Source: Pisolithus tinctorius
Taxonomy: Eukaryota; Basidiomycota; Agaricomycetes; Boletales; Pisolithaceae
Reading direction: 5' to 3'
Assembly: GCA_024663395.1 (NCBI GenBank)
Contig: JANFAH010000009.1
Coordinates: forward strand, 1 to 64,000
DNA length: 64,000 bases
Shown: positions 48,028 through 59,199 of the stretch, one piece after another
Position numbering within the stretch: position 1 is the stretch's first letter
How the letters are laid out: every line of letters starts with the position of its first letter
Program-made: the position numbers and the translations under genes
Notes under the pieces: model-generated
Seen by the model: only the letters and a program-made list of their open reading frames with translations
The model's database searches: none
Told to the model about the DNA's origin: nothing

Positions 48028-49382
48028 GTGAAATCATGAAATGTGACCTTTTGATGGGATTGAGGGCATGGAGGATGGGAAAAAATGCTTACATAATAAA
48101 ACACATGATCATCCAGATGATTTGTCAGCATGTAAACAATGACAAACATTGGACTTGTACCATTAATCCTCCCTCTTTTACCACAACTCATGAAATCATC
48201 TCTCTAGCTCCCATGGTCATTTTTTCAAGGAATTCTTATGAAATACTGGTGGCCACCACAGTGCCATCATTATAACATGCTGTCAGATCCATCAGTCCCT
48301 TAAAAAACCTGCTGTCAGTCATTTCCTGGACTGTTTCCCCCCCATGCCTGATGTGTTCTGGGACTAATCAGTACTTGGAAGGCTGAAAATGTTATGGAGG
48401 TCAATCTGGCACTTCAGAACATGATGTACAAACCAGTCCCCTCTCAACCAATGCATTTCTGGCACAGGAACACTGATATGGAAGTTGGGGTGAGACAAGA
48501 CCTCCTTGTGCTCTGAGCACCATAAGAGGGTTCACTAGATCTTGCTCTGATCTGAACTGTAGATGACTGGGGAAGGATGATTTGGTCATATGTGACCAAA
48601 GGCAATATTCAGGGCCAGATGGAAGCACAGGATTCTGCTCCATGGCAGTTCAGTAGCATATCCTTCTGATGACACCCAGGGGTAAAGAGGATTTTGTCTC
48701 ACCCTAACTTCCATACCACTGTTCCTGTGCCAGAAATGCATTGGTTGAGAGGGGACTGGTTTGTACATCATGTTCTGAAGTGCCAGATTGACCTCCATAA
48801 CATTTTCAGCCTTCCAAGTACTGATTAGTCCCAGAACACATCAGGCATGGGGGGGGAAACAGTCCAGGAAATGACTGACAGCAGGTTTTTTAAGGGACTG
48901 ATGGATCTGACAGCATGTTATAATGATGGCACTGTGGTGGCCACCAGTATTTCATAAGAATTCCTTGAAAAAATGACCATGGGAGCTAGAGAGATGATTT
49001 CATGAGTTGTGGTAAAAGAGGGAGGATTAATGGTACAAGTCCAATGTTTGTCATTGTTTACATGCTGACAAATCATCTGGATGATCATGTGTTTTATTAT
49101 GTAAGCATTTTTTCCCATCCTCCATGCCCTCAATCCCATCAAAAGGTCACATTTCATGATTTCACCAGTCAGGGACAAAAGCGTTGCAATGCACTTTTTG
49201 GAAAGAATAGGGTGTATCTCAGCATGTATTGCTTTGTTTGGACTGAACCTTAGTGCTCTGGAAAGCCTAGAGTCACCCCTTTCCAATGGTATAGGTATCA
49301 TGATTATCTGTGCAGAATAGCCCAAGCTATATCAGCAACAAGTCACACCTCACAAACATTGCAACACTTTTGTCCCTCACTG
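47811..49382. mobile_element. Foldback (long inverted repeat) element of Tc1/mariner type, TA-flanked
   Basis: The two halves are inverted copies of each other: about 690-bp arms (47,811 to about 48,503 and about 48,690 to 49,382) around a centre of about 190 bp where the match fades. The ends read CAGTGAGGGACAAAAGTGTT and are flanked by TA on both sides (47,809-47,810 and 49,383-49,384), as for Tc1/mariner insertions. By eye the arms are nearly identical over the outer 650 bp. Each arm also begins with a 217-bp module that has its own inverted ends (see the next entry). The identical 135-codon frames in the two arms have no motif and are not taken as genes. A transposase must come from elsewhere. 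Confidence 0.9.
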
Positions 49383-49434
49383 TATATATGTTTGTCGCCA
49401 GTCTACGGGAAACCATTAGGTACTGGCCTCAATT

Positions 49435-51651
49435 CTACCTTCGCCTCCTCATTGTTGGAGTAGGATAATTATCATCTGGCCACCATGGGGGCCTACGATT
49501 CCGCTCTGGGCAACGAGCCACACCATCTGCTTCTGCTTGATCCAACAGTCTATCGTCCCTGTCCATCGCACAGCCTCTAGGCCTGGCATTCGAATTCCTA
49601 CCCACTGGATCAACTCCTGACATAGATAAGCGTGTGTAATTGTGTTATGGATGTATACCTACCATCATTAGGTGATATGACCGTCTTATCATTCTGGGCT
49701 GCTGTAGAATGCTGTAATGAGAGGATTAACCAAGTGTGCATGGAAACCGACCATTGGATCTGATTCTTGGCTTGGGCTTGGGCTTCCTTGCAGTTGAATC
49801 GACACCATCATTGGCATGATTGTCTGATACAATTCTATCAGCAATATTCATTGTTGCCGGATACCACTTACCAGCTGGATTGGGGTATGCAGTAGCCATA
49901 TTGCACCGGTCTGATGTGGACTGGTTCCACTGTCTGTTGTCCTCCTGTGCATTGGATGTTCCAGTGGGATGATCTACAGCACACAATTCCAAGGTCATGT
50001 TAGGGTTACCAGTAAAAAATCTGACCAGCTCCGACATACCATCTATCCGTTGCTGTTTGGTGGAAGGTTTTGTGGGAGGAGCTGGTTCCTCCTCTGAGTG
50101 ATGTCCGTAGTCGGAGCCATCAACGGAATTTACTTAATGTGCCATCAGTTATGTATATCCAAATTGATCATGACCTCACCTTCCATCCAGGGTCTCTTCC
50201 CTTTGGCTTTGTCTGACCGGCGTTGGTGTTTGGAGACTGGCTCCTCCAGAGAACCATCCTGAGATCTCCACCTTCAGAACTGGAAGACATCTTCTGGGTG
50301 CTCCTGCTGTTGCTCCTTCCAGAACTCCAAGGTTTCGATTAGTTCATGATGTGTCAGCCTGGTGGGCTCTTTGAATGGTATATTGGGAGGAAGATACTTG
50401 GAAGACACATAGGATGCCCGGTTGTCAGCTATTGCAGCCCAAGGTACACTGGCATTCATCTTCCCACAAGCCAAGCCTGTGTTTAGATGTTAGTAACTCA
50501 TTGCCCGTGGAAATTGGCACATACGATAATGGCCAGTTACAAATACCCTCATGATGTCCTTCAATTCCGGTGTCCATAAGTCCAAGAGATTCGGAAGAAC
50601 GGGCGTGCCATCGTCATTGGTGGACAGGGAGAATTGAGACCGCTTTTTTCCTTTCCGTGCTTTTACTGTGGTATGACTGGCCTCATCCTCTCTGCTGCCA
50701 TCCTCCATACCATTGGCCCCAAAGGCCTTCTTTGTGTAGGCTGACCACTTTCCATGAAGGTCTTCCCAATCTGAATAGAGCTCTCCATCGCCCAGCTCGT
50801 CATTGAAGTCATTCCTACACCGGTCAGATATGGTGAAGCCTGTCAGGAAAGCACTCACACTCCAACCATCACTTCACCATCCTTATCCTTCCATGCTGAC
50901 ATGATCACCACTCTCATCCCACACTGCTTCCACATGTCATACGCAAACTGTTTTGCATACTTTCGGCCCTTACTTGTTGCGGCCCTGCATTTAAGTTAGT
51001 ATTGCCCATGGGAGACCTTGGATGCTTACTCTGCCTGGGCTTCGGGTGGTGGCTTTTCTCTCGTTCCACTCTTTCGCCAAACATGCTGCCTGGTCCAATT
51101 CAGCCTTGGTCAATGACTGGACTACCTTCTGAACGGCCGGTTGATAGTGTTTGATCATAGCCGACGTCCCAGGCTGTATTCCGGCCTTCACAAGTACTTG
51201 CTGGATATCCTTCTTACGCTGCAGCTTGATCACCTTTAGGGCCGTCCATTTGGAGCCATACTTGACCAAGGCCTTCCATGCCTGGGACCGACTGTTGTTA
51301 TACATCCAGTTCTTGATGGCCTGTAAAATATACTTAACACGACTGCAAGCACATCAATACTGTTAAGCTTACTGTCCGTTTTCTATTCCATTCATTTTGT
51401 TTGAGGCTCTTGTTGGCATCCAGCCACTTGATTTTGTTCCGCATGCCCTCCATCAGTGAGGCCCTTTTGTTTGTGTCAGCTTCCTTCCAATCCTTTAGAC
51501 CGTCTTGGAGGATTTGAAGTTCATCCGGTCTCAGCTTTCCTGGCGCAGATTTTGCTGTCTCCATGCTATCCGAGCTAGATTCCTCATTGGAGGAAAAGTC
51601 CTCCTCATCTGAGGTATTAACACCATTAGTACTGTGATCACTGCTGGCCAT
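49435..51651 (-). CDS. Transposon-island gene of unknown function, beside the KDZ transposase
   Basis: The gene reads leftwards from MASSDHSTNGVNTSDEEDFS (start 51,651), an acidic Ser-rich leader. Exons follow with LDANKSLKQNEWNRKRT, then SRSQAWKALVKYGSKWTALK, a helical part (IQPGTSAMIKHYQPAVQKVV ... LAKEWNERKA), KGRKYAKQFAYDMWKQCGMR, SDWEDLHGKWSAYTKKAFGA, and PFKEPTRLTHHELIETLEFW. The last exon ends at about 49,435 in a charged tail. The segment ending in AKEWNERKA resembles the HMG-like helix of other basidiomycete TE genes, but that is weak. It starts 480 bp from the KDZ transposase gene, in the opposite direction, so the two may share a control region. Exon limits are approximate. Confidence 0.5.
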
Positions 51652-52129
51652 TCTGAATGTTGGAGAAGGTGTTGGGGTTGGTTAGTTGCAGGTAATGTTA
51701 CCCTTTGTTGAAAGAAAATTTGGAGTCCATTCCTCATAGTTACCGTCACCCATTCTTGAATAAAGTTCCAGGGGCTGAGTAATGTTCCGGTCATGATACA
51801 TACCCATTGTTAGTATAGTCTTGTTCCAGTCGATCGGTACCGTAGCCAAACATGGTAAGCCGATTCGTCTATCATCCAGTCTGCTACTATATATAGATAA
51901 AGTATAGTTTGATCCTGATTGGATCTTCTGACATTGATTCTGAGATCCAACTCAAATCATAGTCGTGCCAGGCATCACAATGAGGCATGTATGGCTGAGG
52001 CCTGCAGACATCCTGCAAGGACTTGATACTAGACATGGGCAAGTCACAAATCGCCCGAGCTGCAGCAGCCACCCCAGTAACCCATGTCACTTGGAAAAAA
52101 GTGAAAACAACCAGGGATCCAAAGAAAAG
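51652..52129. promoter_or_regulatory. Divergent spacer between the unknown island gene and the KDZ gene
   Basis: This 478-bp region separates the two divergent starts. It contains an AT-rich word, ATATATAGATAAAGTATAGT (about 51,889-51,908). A small plus-strand frame from 51,965 runs into the KDZ start and may be a 5' exon. Confidence 0.4.
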
Positions 52130-55100
52130 ATGGTCAAGTTTACTCCGAGAAAGAAGGCAAGATATGCAACCGGCCAAAGCAACGAATCACCTACTAGGGC
52201 AGGATCTTCGAGCGTCCAGGAACCCAATTTAGTCCAGGGTAATGATGCTGACCTATATTGCTACATGGATGATGCATCACCACCGAGGACATCAAGAATT
52301 CCAAAAAGCCAGGTGTGCATTATCAAACATCCCGGTGCTGGCAATGTGTGCCTTACGGTATTACAGAACAGTTATCTGGAAGAGTGGCTGCCCTATAAGA
52401 GTAGATACCTGTCTGTGCTCCTGGACATGGAGGCCCCACCCGATGTCATGGCTTGTTTTGTGTGTAAAGCAGAAGGGGCACCATATAGATGCATGGACTG
52501 TGCGCATCGCCCATTGTCTTGTAAAACATGTTGCATCGAGCAACACAAGCTCAGACCGTTCCATTGGGTACAAAAATGGAATGGAAGATTCTTTGAAGAC
52601 TTCACTCTATGGCTGGTGAGTTCCAGTTTCAACCCATCATCTGTGATGACTGATATCGTAGGTTGGTTTGGTGCTACACTTGGGCCATGCCGGAGCACCA
52701 TGCCTGGCAGGAGAAGGTTCTTGGGAGGATGCTGCCAGCCATGTAGATGATGAGTGGGAGGACATCAAGGAGAGTCAATGACTGGCACATCTCAACCCAC
52801 CAGATGATAGAAACTATCTGACAGTTGTGGACACTGGCGGTGTGCACTTTTGCAATGTGCAGTATTGCAACTGCCCTGGGTCTGAGGATTCACATCTTCA
52901 GCTTACCATGGCCGGCCTATTCCCGGCTACGACTAAGGCACCAAGGACGGCTTTCACTTTCCAGGTGCTGGACGACTTCATCAGGGACAATGTTGAATGT
53001 GGAACCTCCGCCATGAACTATTACAGCAAACTTCAGAGAGTCACCTCAAGCATGTTTCCTCACCTAGTGCCGGTGAGTGTGATCACCCCTGGCCTACCAT
53101 ATGCCACATCGCTCATGCCGGTCGAAGAATAGGTATAGGGAATTGCTCAGGGTGTCGAGAATGTGGAGGCTCCTAAAGCTGTTGAAATGGCAGGGATTCC
53201 ATCAACAGTCGCCTGATCCCCAGGCCAGTGAACTTGTCCTCTTCTGCCCTGCCTGTCCCCAGCCAGGATCAATGTACCGGATCAGGATATCGCTCTCTCT
53301 GAGTCTGTATTCTATTCATTGTTTCAAAGGCATTGTTAGCCTGACTTGTGTAGCTGGCAGTTTGCTAGGACCTTTGTGATGGACAGCAACTTCAAGGCCG
53401 AGCATATGCTGCCCAAGAATGCTGCTGAAGAGGTCTGGCTCATGGATGGAAATGGCTTCATGGTCACATCAGCTCCATACAAGGAATATTTGACTGGGAC
53501 CATAAATAGAATAGAAGTTGGTGCGCCATGATATCTCCAAACACACCGGACTGATTGCATCGTGCAGAAATCTGACTGCAATAACCACCAGGCTGTTAAT
53601 CAAGCAAATGCACAAAGGAATAAGTTGGAATCGACCAGGATTGGTGGATGTGCCTGTGTGAGGCATGGCTGTTTTGTACCTCATGCAATGGTCGACTTTC
53701 AGAAGGGAGAGCAGTACGCACCAATTCACAGTCCCTGGTCATGACTAACAATATAGCAGGCAGGTCAATATGGATTATGCTCTGGTCCATGCCATGCACC
53801 ATGGATTGGACCCCTGGCAACTGGTCATAACCTTTTATGACATCAATTGTCAGTATAGCAAGAACTTGGCCCGCCGGCTTGAGGAAAATAGATATCTCTC
53901 TCTGCCTTCCGGATTACAGATTCAGCCCAGCATTGGACTATGGCATGTCCATGGCCATCAGACAGAGTGCTTTGCCAGATATGCTCCAAACTTTATTCCG
54001 GGTGCTGGCCAGGTGGATGGTGAAATCATGGAGACCCTCTGGTCTTCTCTCAACATAATCTCACCATCAGCCTGGGGAATGGTGACAGCACATCGTCAGG
54101 AGTTGCTGGACTTCCAAATGAATGATAGTAACTTCCTCAAAATGATACAGATGCGTATGTCATCACAGTACCTGGTTGACCACCACTTAATTACTTGCAC
54201 ATAGCATCGGCATTGAAATGGAAGTTCAAGGTTGCCAAGCAGTCATTAGCAACAATCCAAGATAAATTCAACGAGTTGGATAGCAAGGTACCGGATGGCT
54301 TGCGTCAGTTATGGGTGGAACAAGAACTTGTGGCACAGTCATGCCGGCGGAATACTCTGCAGGCCATGGACATATATGAAGTCCAGCTGGAGAAGGGTAA
54401 GGGGGCCAACTGTATCATCTGTCCCATAACTTACATACATCATGGTAGCACCCACCATGAAAGCCATTGAGATTGACCTAATCCATAAGGACCATTCATT
54501 CAGCAGCTCACGCGGTTCGGCTACTTGGATTGCATGGGCATTAAAGGTTGAGCAGGCTCAAATAGTGCTTGCTATGGATACACGACATATGGATGCCAGG
54601 GCAACAGAGGCAGACCGGTTGTCAATTTCGCGCCGGCAAGACCGGTTGCAATCACAGATTGATGCACTAGTACATGGAGCAGCCCAGTTCATCGGAAATG
54701 ACTGGCAAGTTAACCCCAGGCAAAGGCCCAGAAGTATAGCCCCACTCAACGGGGACAGTAATGACGAAACTGATGATCTGTTCCTCCCTGATCATCCTGG
54801 TCACCAGGAGGTCAGCGATGTTCCACTGCCATCATATATCGGAGCACAGTATTTCCATGACATGGGCCTCGGCAGTCTTGTGGAACAGGAAATACATCTG
54901 AGACAGGGCCAGGCAAATGATGCATTGCATGAATTGCATCTGGCCCTTGTGGACAAGGCTGTGATATTTCGTACAGATGTCCGGAAAGGAGGGAACTACA
55001 AAATGACAACCCGGGCATGGGGCCGGATATCCAATGCAGAGGCAATGGTTCAGCGGCATGCCACCATCTATCGCCAGTGCCGAAAGCAACTTATTGCACT

Positions 55101-55561
55101 GGGGGCTGGGGAGGACATTCTTGGCAAATACCAAGAATTGAATAGGGCAGACCTGACTGTGAGTGCCACAATTGCAGACCCAAATGCAAGAGGTCATCGC
55201 GACGACACTCTGGCCTGGTTTTGGACCGTGGACCTTCCCCGGGATTCTGCCATGAATGACAGGATGTTGGAATGTAGGCAGATCAATTGGGCTTGTGTGA
55301 AATACTGACTGAATTATCACAGTTTATCGAGTCAACTGGCTGCGTACAAAAGCGCTACGGGATCACTGGGAAGAAGAGCTAGAGCTACTCACACTGGAGA
55401 CTGGGTGGACACAGAAATTCTTCTTACACAAGGAGAAATTCTGGAGAGGCCGGCATATGGAGGCATTGGCAGTGGGCAATACCGGTTTCGCATGTTATTC
55501 AGCTAGGCAGTCCCAGATGTATCGGGATTTAGCAGGAACACTAGGATGTACTTCAAGATAG
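52130..55561 (+). CDS. KDZ-superfamily transposase with CxC2 Zn domain
   Basis: Start ATG 52,130 (MVKFTPRKKARYATGQSNES). The CxC2 cysteine cluster follows (CFVCKAEGAPYRCMDCAHRP then CKTCCIEQHKLRPFH, about 52,452-52,570). The transposase core has ARTFVMDSNFKAEHM (first Asp, about 53,384), HGCFVPHAMVDFQKGEQ, FYDINCQYSKNLARRLE (second Asp, about 53,840) and DGEIMETLWSSLNIISPSAW (Glu, about 54,020-54,060). The C-terminal part ends with VNWLRTKALRDHWEEELELL, FLHKEKFWRGRHMEALA and a stop at 55,559-55,561. KDZ elements (Kyakuja-Dileera-Zisupton) are cut-and-paste DNA transposons with a DDE-type core. Two joins are suspect: between CPACPQPG (about 53,275) and INVPDQDIALSESVF the frame moves by one without a good intron, and the gap near 53,335 is only 19 nt. 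The copy may therefore be slightly decayed. Confidence 0.85.
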
Positions 55562-55696
55562 GAATTGGCAGAGTAATGTGCATATATCTCTAGATAGTAT
55601 GAAACCAGGGAAATTACATATCAAGATTCTAATGAGATGTGTAATGAGGACAGCACCCTACTTATTGCTGGCTCCTGGCTGGGTAACTGAATTGAC
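55562..55696. other. Spacer between convergent gene ends
   Basis: The KDZ stop at 55,561 and the end of the next leftward frame at 55,697 face each other. Nothing else is seen. Confidence 0.4.
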
Positions 55697-56290
55697 TCAG
55701 AAGTCCTCAAGCTGGTCCTGTACTTGTCCAAGGCTGTCAAAAAGGGTGAGCTGTTCACTGCAGAATTCCATCACACCATGGAGCCGGCGAATCTCCTCCT
55801 CCTCCTGATGGATCATCTCGTCACAGCTTTCAATCATCCAGCCGATGCTGTCTGATGGAATCCAGTCCATGTCACACAGCAGTGGGAGACTCTCTTTTCC
55901 TTGCTATGGCACAGATGGATTCAATGGAATGATCAAAAAATGACCACCATGCACCTCAACCCCAACAAAGAATTCCTTGGCCTCCTGCAAAACTTCCTCC
56001 AATGACCGATGATCATACCCATCCAGATGGGTAGGGTCCCTTGTCCACCAGGTATGTGGCATAGGACCGGTGTGGATCATACGTCTCACCTCTCCTCTTT
56101 TGACCTGCAGCACATTCAACTCCATGATGTGTGCCAGCAGGGCGGTCTCTCCCATATTTTGTACGGCCGTCCACCAAAGCAGTTCATTGGCAACATGTGG
56201 GACCTTCATGATTGTCCCATATGTGTTGCAGGTAGCCAGGGCCTGCTTCAATATATGCTGTGGAAAAGTCTGTGACACAGCAAACCAGCA
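55697..56290 (-). CDS. Small leftward gene of unknown function between KDZ and TET/JBP
   Basis: Two exon-like frames fit one protein. The first (to about 55,904) has KQALATCNTYGTIMKVPHVA, TALLAHIMELNVLQVKRGEV and PHTWWTRDPTHLDGYDHRSL. The second (about 55,885-55,697) has MDWIPSDSIGWMIESCDEMI and an acidic helix HQEEEEIRRLHGVMEFCSEQ, ending at a TGA at 55,697. Only a short spacer with a TAG separates them, and I could not find a clean intron, so this may be broken. The upstream start is unclear; an acceptor-like TCACAG lies at about 56,270. No family is recognised. It sits between two genes known to be linked in basidiomycetes, which makes it a candidate partner. Confidence 0.4.
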
Positions 56291-56654
56291 TCCATTTCGA
56301 CAAACTCACTGTTTCCACCTGAACCTGCTGATACCAGTCATCTGGCAGTCAATCACTTGGGTTGTTGGCCTGCTGCAAAGCATATGTGAACTGTCTAAAT
56401 CGGACACCGATGTATTGGATTATCATGGAGAGGTAGGATAGATTAGTGGTCCTGACATCCATGGTGATTCGGAGTAGAGTTGGATCGGGTGAAAATGTTA
56501 TTACATAGCAATGTGGCTGACACATGTGATAACTGCAAGATAAGAGATCATCAATAATCACATCCTGGGAGGCCAGAATAGCAAGTGGCCTATCCCAGCG
56601 CAGCGGTTATCATGAGCCAAGTGGCTGGATATCAATCTGAACAATGCTGATGAT
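56291..56654. other. Unassigned sequence
   Basis: Nothing supportable is seen here; only short frames occur. It may hold the first exon of the leftward gene ending at 55,697. Confidence 0.35.
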
Positions 56655-57060
56655 GCGACCATAGTGTATCTATGCATTACCGGCACTGCCGGACCTGTAC
56701 TGGGAAAGGCTGTGTTGCATTTTCTCAATGGCTGTGGAATAGGCAATTAGTTGGAAAGGCCCAGGCTATCGTCCAATGCTTGTGGACAGTGTATAATGAA
56801 AGGTCCACATGCTGAAATATGACTGGCGTGGTAGGAAGTGTAGCTAGTGCCAGACCCATAGTAGAACATTGTATCTGTGCATTACCAGGACTGCTGGACC
56901 TGTGCTAGAAAAGGCTGCATCATGTTTTCTCAATGGCTGTGGAATACAAAATTAGGTTGAAAGGCCCTGGTCCATCATCTAATGCTTTGGCATGGTGTAT
57001 AAAGGAACATGAACACCATGAAATGGAACTGGTGTGGTCGGAAGTGTAGCTAGCACCGGA
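56655..57060. repeat. Direct tandem duplication, about 205-bp unit, two copies
   Basis: The unit at about 56,655-56,855 (TGTATCTATGCATTACCGGC ... GAAGTGTAGCTAGTGCC) recurs at about 56,862-57,058 (TGTATCTGTGCATTACCAGG ... GAAGTGTAGCTAGCACC). The copies are diverged by many transitions. The pair lies directly upstream of the TET/JBP-like gene and could be part of its promoter or just a satellite fragment. Confidence 0.75.
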
Positions 57061-57152
57061 GCCATAGCAGAACTCACCATCTATCGCCTCTATCTTGGTA
57101 CCCATACCATGCTGGAATAATATGTGGAAGCCGGAGGTACTATGCCACCATA

Positions 57153-58587
57153 GTGGCACCTGTTTTTGAAGGCTTGAATGGTAATTTACCAACGCCGTGT
57201 AACCATGGCAGCTTCACTATGGTCCAGAAAACACCGGCATACATAGCCATGGTTCAATACTACACACTACAGCTACCAGATTACCCGTCATCAACACCGT
57301 GCTCGCTATATCGTCTTCCGATCTTAATGGCAATAAATCACAGCGCCACCTGGGATATTACACACTATATGCGCCGGGAATTCTCCAGTCAAACCTTCCT
57401 GGGACCGAATGCCCCCAAACCAGATCCTCCACTCCAGATTCCAACACACGGCATTGTCGCTATGAATCAGATAGTGGCCAGCATGCATGCGGCATACAAT
57501 AATAGAAGTAAGCTGATGTCCCAGCTGAATGTAAAATCAAATCTAAATTGTATTGCAGAGCAAAGTGGCATCGATCTGATCCGGCTTTCTGAGCGTCTTT
57601 CAGCCATGGAATTGGGGGTTGATGAAACCCGGGAGGCAGGCCACCTGGCAGCGCATCCATCAAGTCTCACCGGCTTTGTGGATGAACCTACGGTAATCCT
57701 CGGTACCGGCGATACCATTGCATTGTGGTACCTTCCCGGCACCATCACCAATGATTTGCAAGTCAGTTCGAACATTTCCTTTACACTCTATATTATTCAG
57801 GCATCCCTGCAGACACACATGCTTGCCACTCTGGACCCCCTTCACCACGCAATGTCCAAGAGTATGACAAGTGGCTCCTGGCGGAAAAATGCTTAATATT
57901 TCAATCACACTTCACAGTCACTGGGGTGCCTGGAGTTTTCCCCAGCCAGGCACCAACAGGGGCATATGGTATGGCTATATTACCTCAGGGGTATGTCTCT
58001 CAAGTGGCATCCAGACCCTGAACTTTGCCCCATCAGTTTCCACTGACCTACAGATGGATGCCGGTCGTGAATGGTCCCAGCGGTCTTACCTCCCGGCTGC
58101 CATCCTCTCTGGTGCGCTTTCGATTATGCACCCAGGCCTGTATGAGGCTGGAAGGCAAGCCATGCAGTCGTTGGACACATGGTCGAGTCAGCATAACCAA
58201 GATATGCAGGATGCCTTGCAGCACTGGCCGTCAGTTTTTACTAATGTCTCCATAATCTCTAACCGGACCACACCCTTTCACCGGGACCCACACTCACGGT
58301 CTGATTGGTATGACATGCTGGTCACGGTTGGCGATTATGAAGATTGTGTATTGGATATCCCCACGCTTGGCCTTCAGTTCCTTTACAACCCTGGCACTGT
58401 AGTTGCATTTTCCGGCCGGCTTCTTCGACATGGGGTTAGTTCTGTGGGTGGGAACTGATGTTGCTTTGCCTACTACATGAGGGACAACATACACAACTGG
58501 ATAGGGATACCCTGTGGGGATTGGATGAGAGTTCAGAATGTCCAGACTTGGTTGATGCCTGCAGGTCCGGTGGGACCTTCCATATAA
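57153..58587 (+). pseudogene. TET/JBP-like Fe(II)/2-oxoglutarate dioxygenase gene, decayed
   Basis: The N-terminal part (57,153-57,761) has IDLIRLSERLSAMELGVDET and ends TGDTIALWYLPGTITNDLQ before a GTCAGT donor. The next exon reads NVQEYDKWLLAEKC, then VPGVFPSQAPTGAYGMAILP, and after a frame change AGREWSQRSYLPAAILSGAL. The catalytic core follows: HRD (HxD, H at 58,279, D at 58,285) in NRTTPFHRDPHSRSDWYDML, then LDIPTLGLQFLYNPGTVVAF, and the distal His in LLRHGVSSVGGN (58,429). A TGA at 58,456 stands where the family has the 2-oxoglutarate-binding Arg. The frame then goes on (CCFAYYMRDNIHNWIGIPCG) to a TAA at 58,585-58,587. Basidiomycete TET/JBP enzymes oxidise 5-methylcytosine and are linked to KDZ transposons. 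At least one indel plus the TGA suggests an inactive copy. Confidence 0.8.
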
Positions 58588-59199
58588 CCTACACTTATCC
58601 AATAGGGGGTCCATGTAAAGGTGGTTCTATGGATATTATATGCCATCCCAAGCCAAGTTATTTGCCATATACCTCTCCCAAAGTCTGACTAGGGCTGGCC
58701 CGTAATTGGTGGAACACTTCAACTCGAGCCGAATCCAGTCAGACGGAACACTGGGAGATTGGCTTGCTTGTTGTGCACGAGACCGTGGCATATGTGCCAG
58801 AACACATGGATTGGTGATCATAATACACAGGCTGACTCGAGACAGATGGGACACTGTATTGTGGGCCTCCCGTACACCATGAAACACTGGAGTATTCATC
58901 CAGCCTGTCCTACGGGATCACAATATCTGGGCCCACTCCAAGGTCACGGTACAATGGACTATAAGCCCTCCATAGTACATGGGCACTCCAATTTGGGCTG
59001 AGGCCGATGCACATGGCACACTGATATATGCTCCCACCATTCCAAACAGAACACTGCAGGTCCAGCCAAGCCTTATTACACGGGCCACTGATATATCAGC
59101 CCCATAGACAATAGCTTCCCAGCCCAGCCAAAATATATGTGACACTACTTGTATGGCTCATGCATTCACCAGGGGATGCCAAAAGACTAGCCCATCATC
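58588..59199. other. Unassigned sequence downstream of the TET/JBP-like gene
   Basis: No gene was recognised. Short frames on both strands lack motifs. The end of this stretch grades into the 223-bp repeat array. Confidence 0.4.

Noticed and set aside
47868..49325. Two identical 135-codon frames in the foldback arms
   Set aside because: They are identical because the arms are inverted copies; they have no motif and no start or splice context. They do not count as independent evidence of coding.
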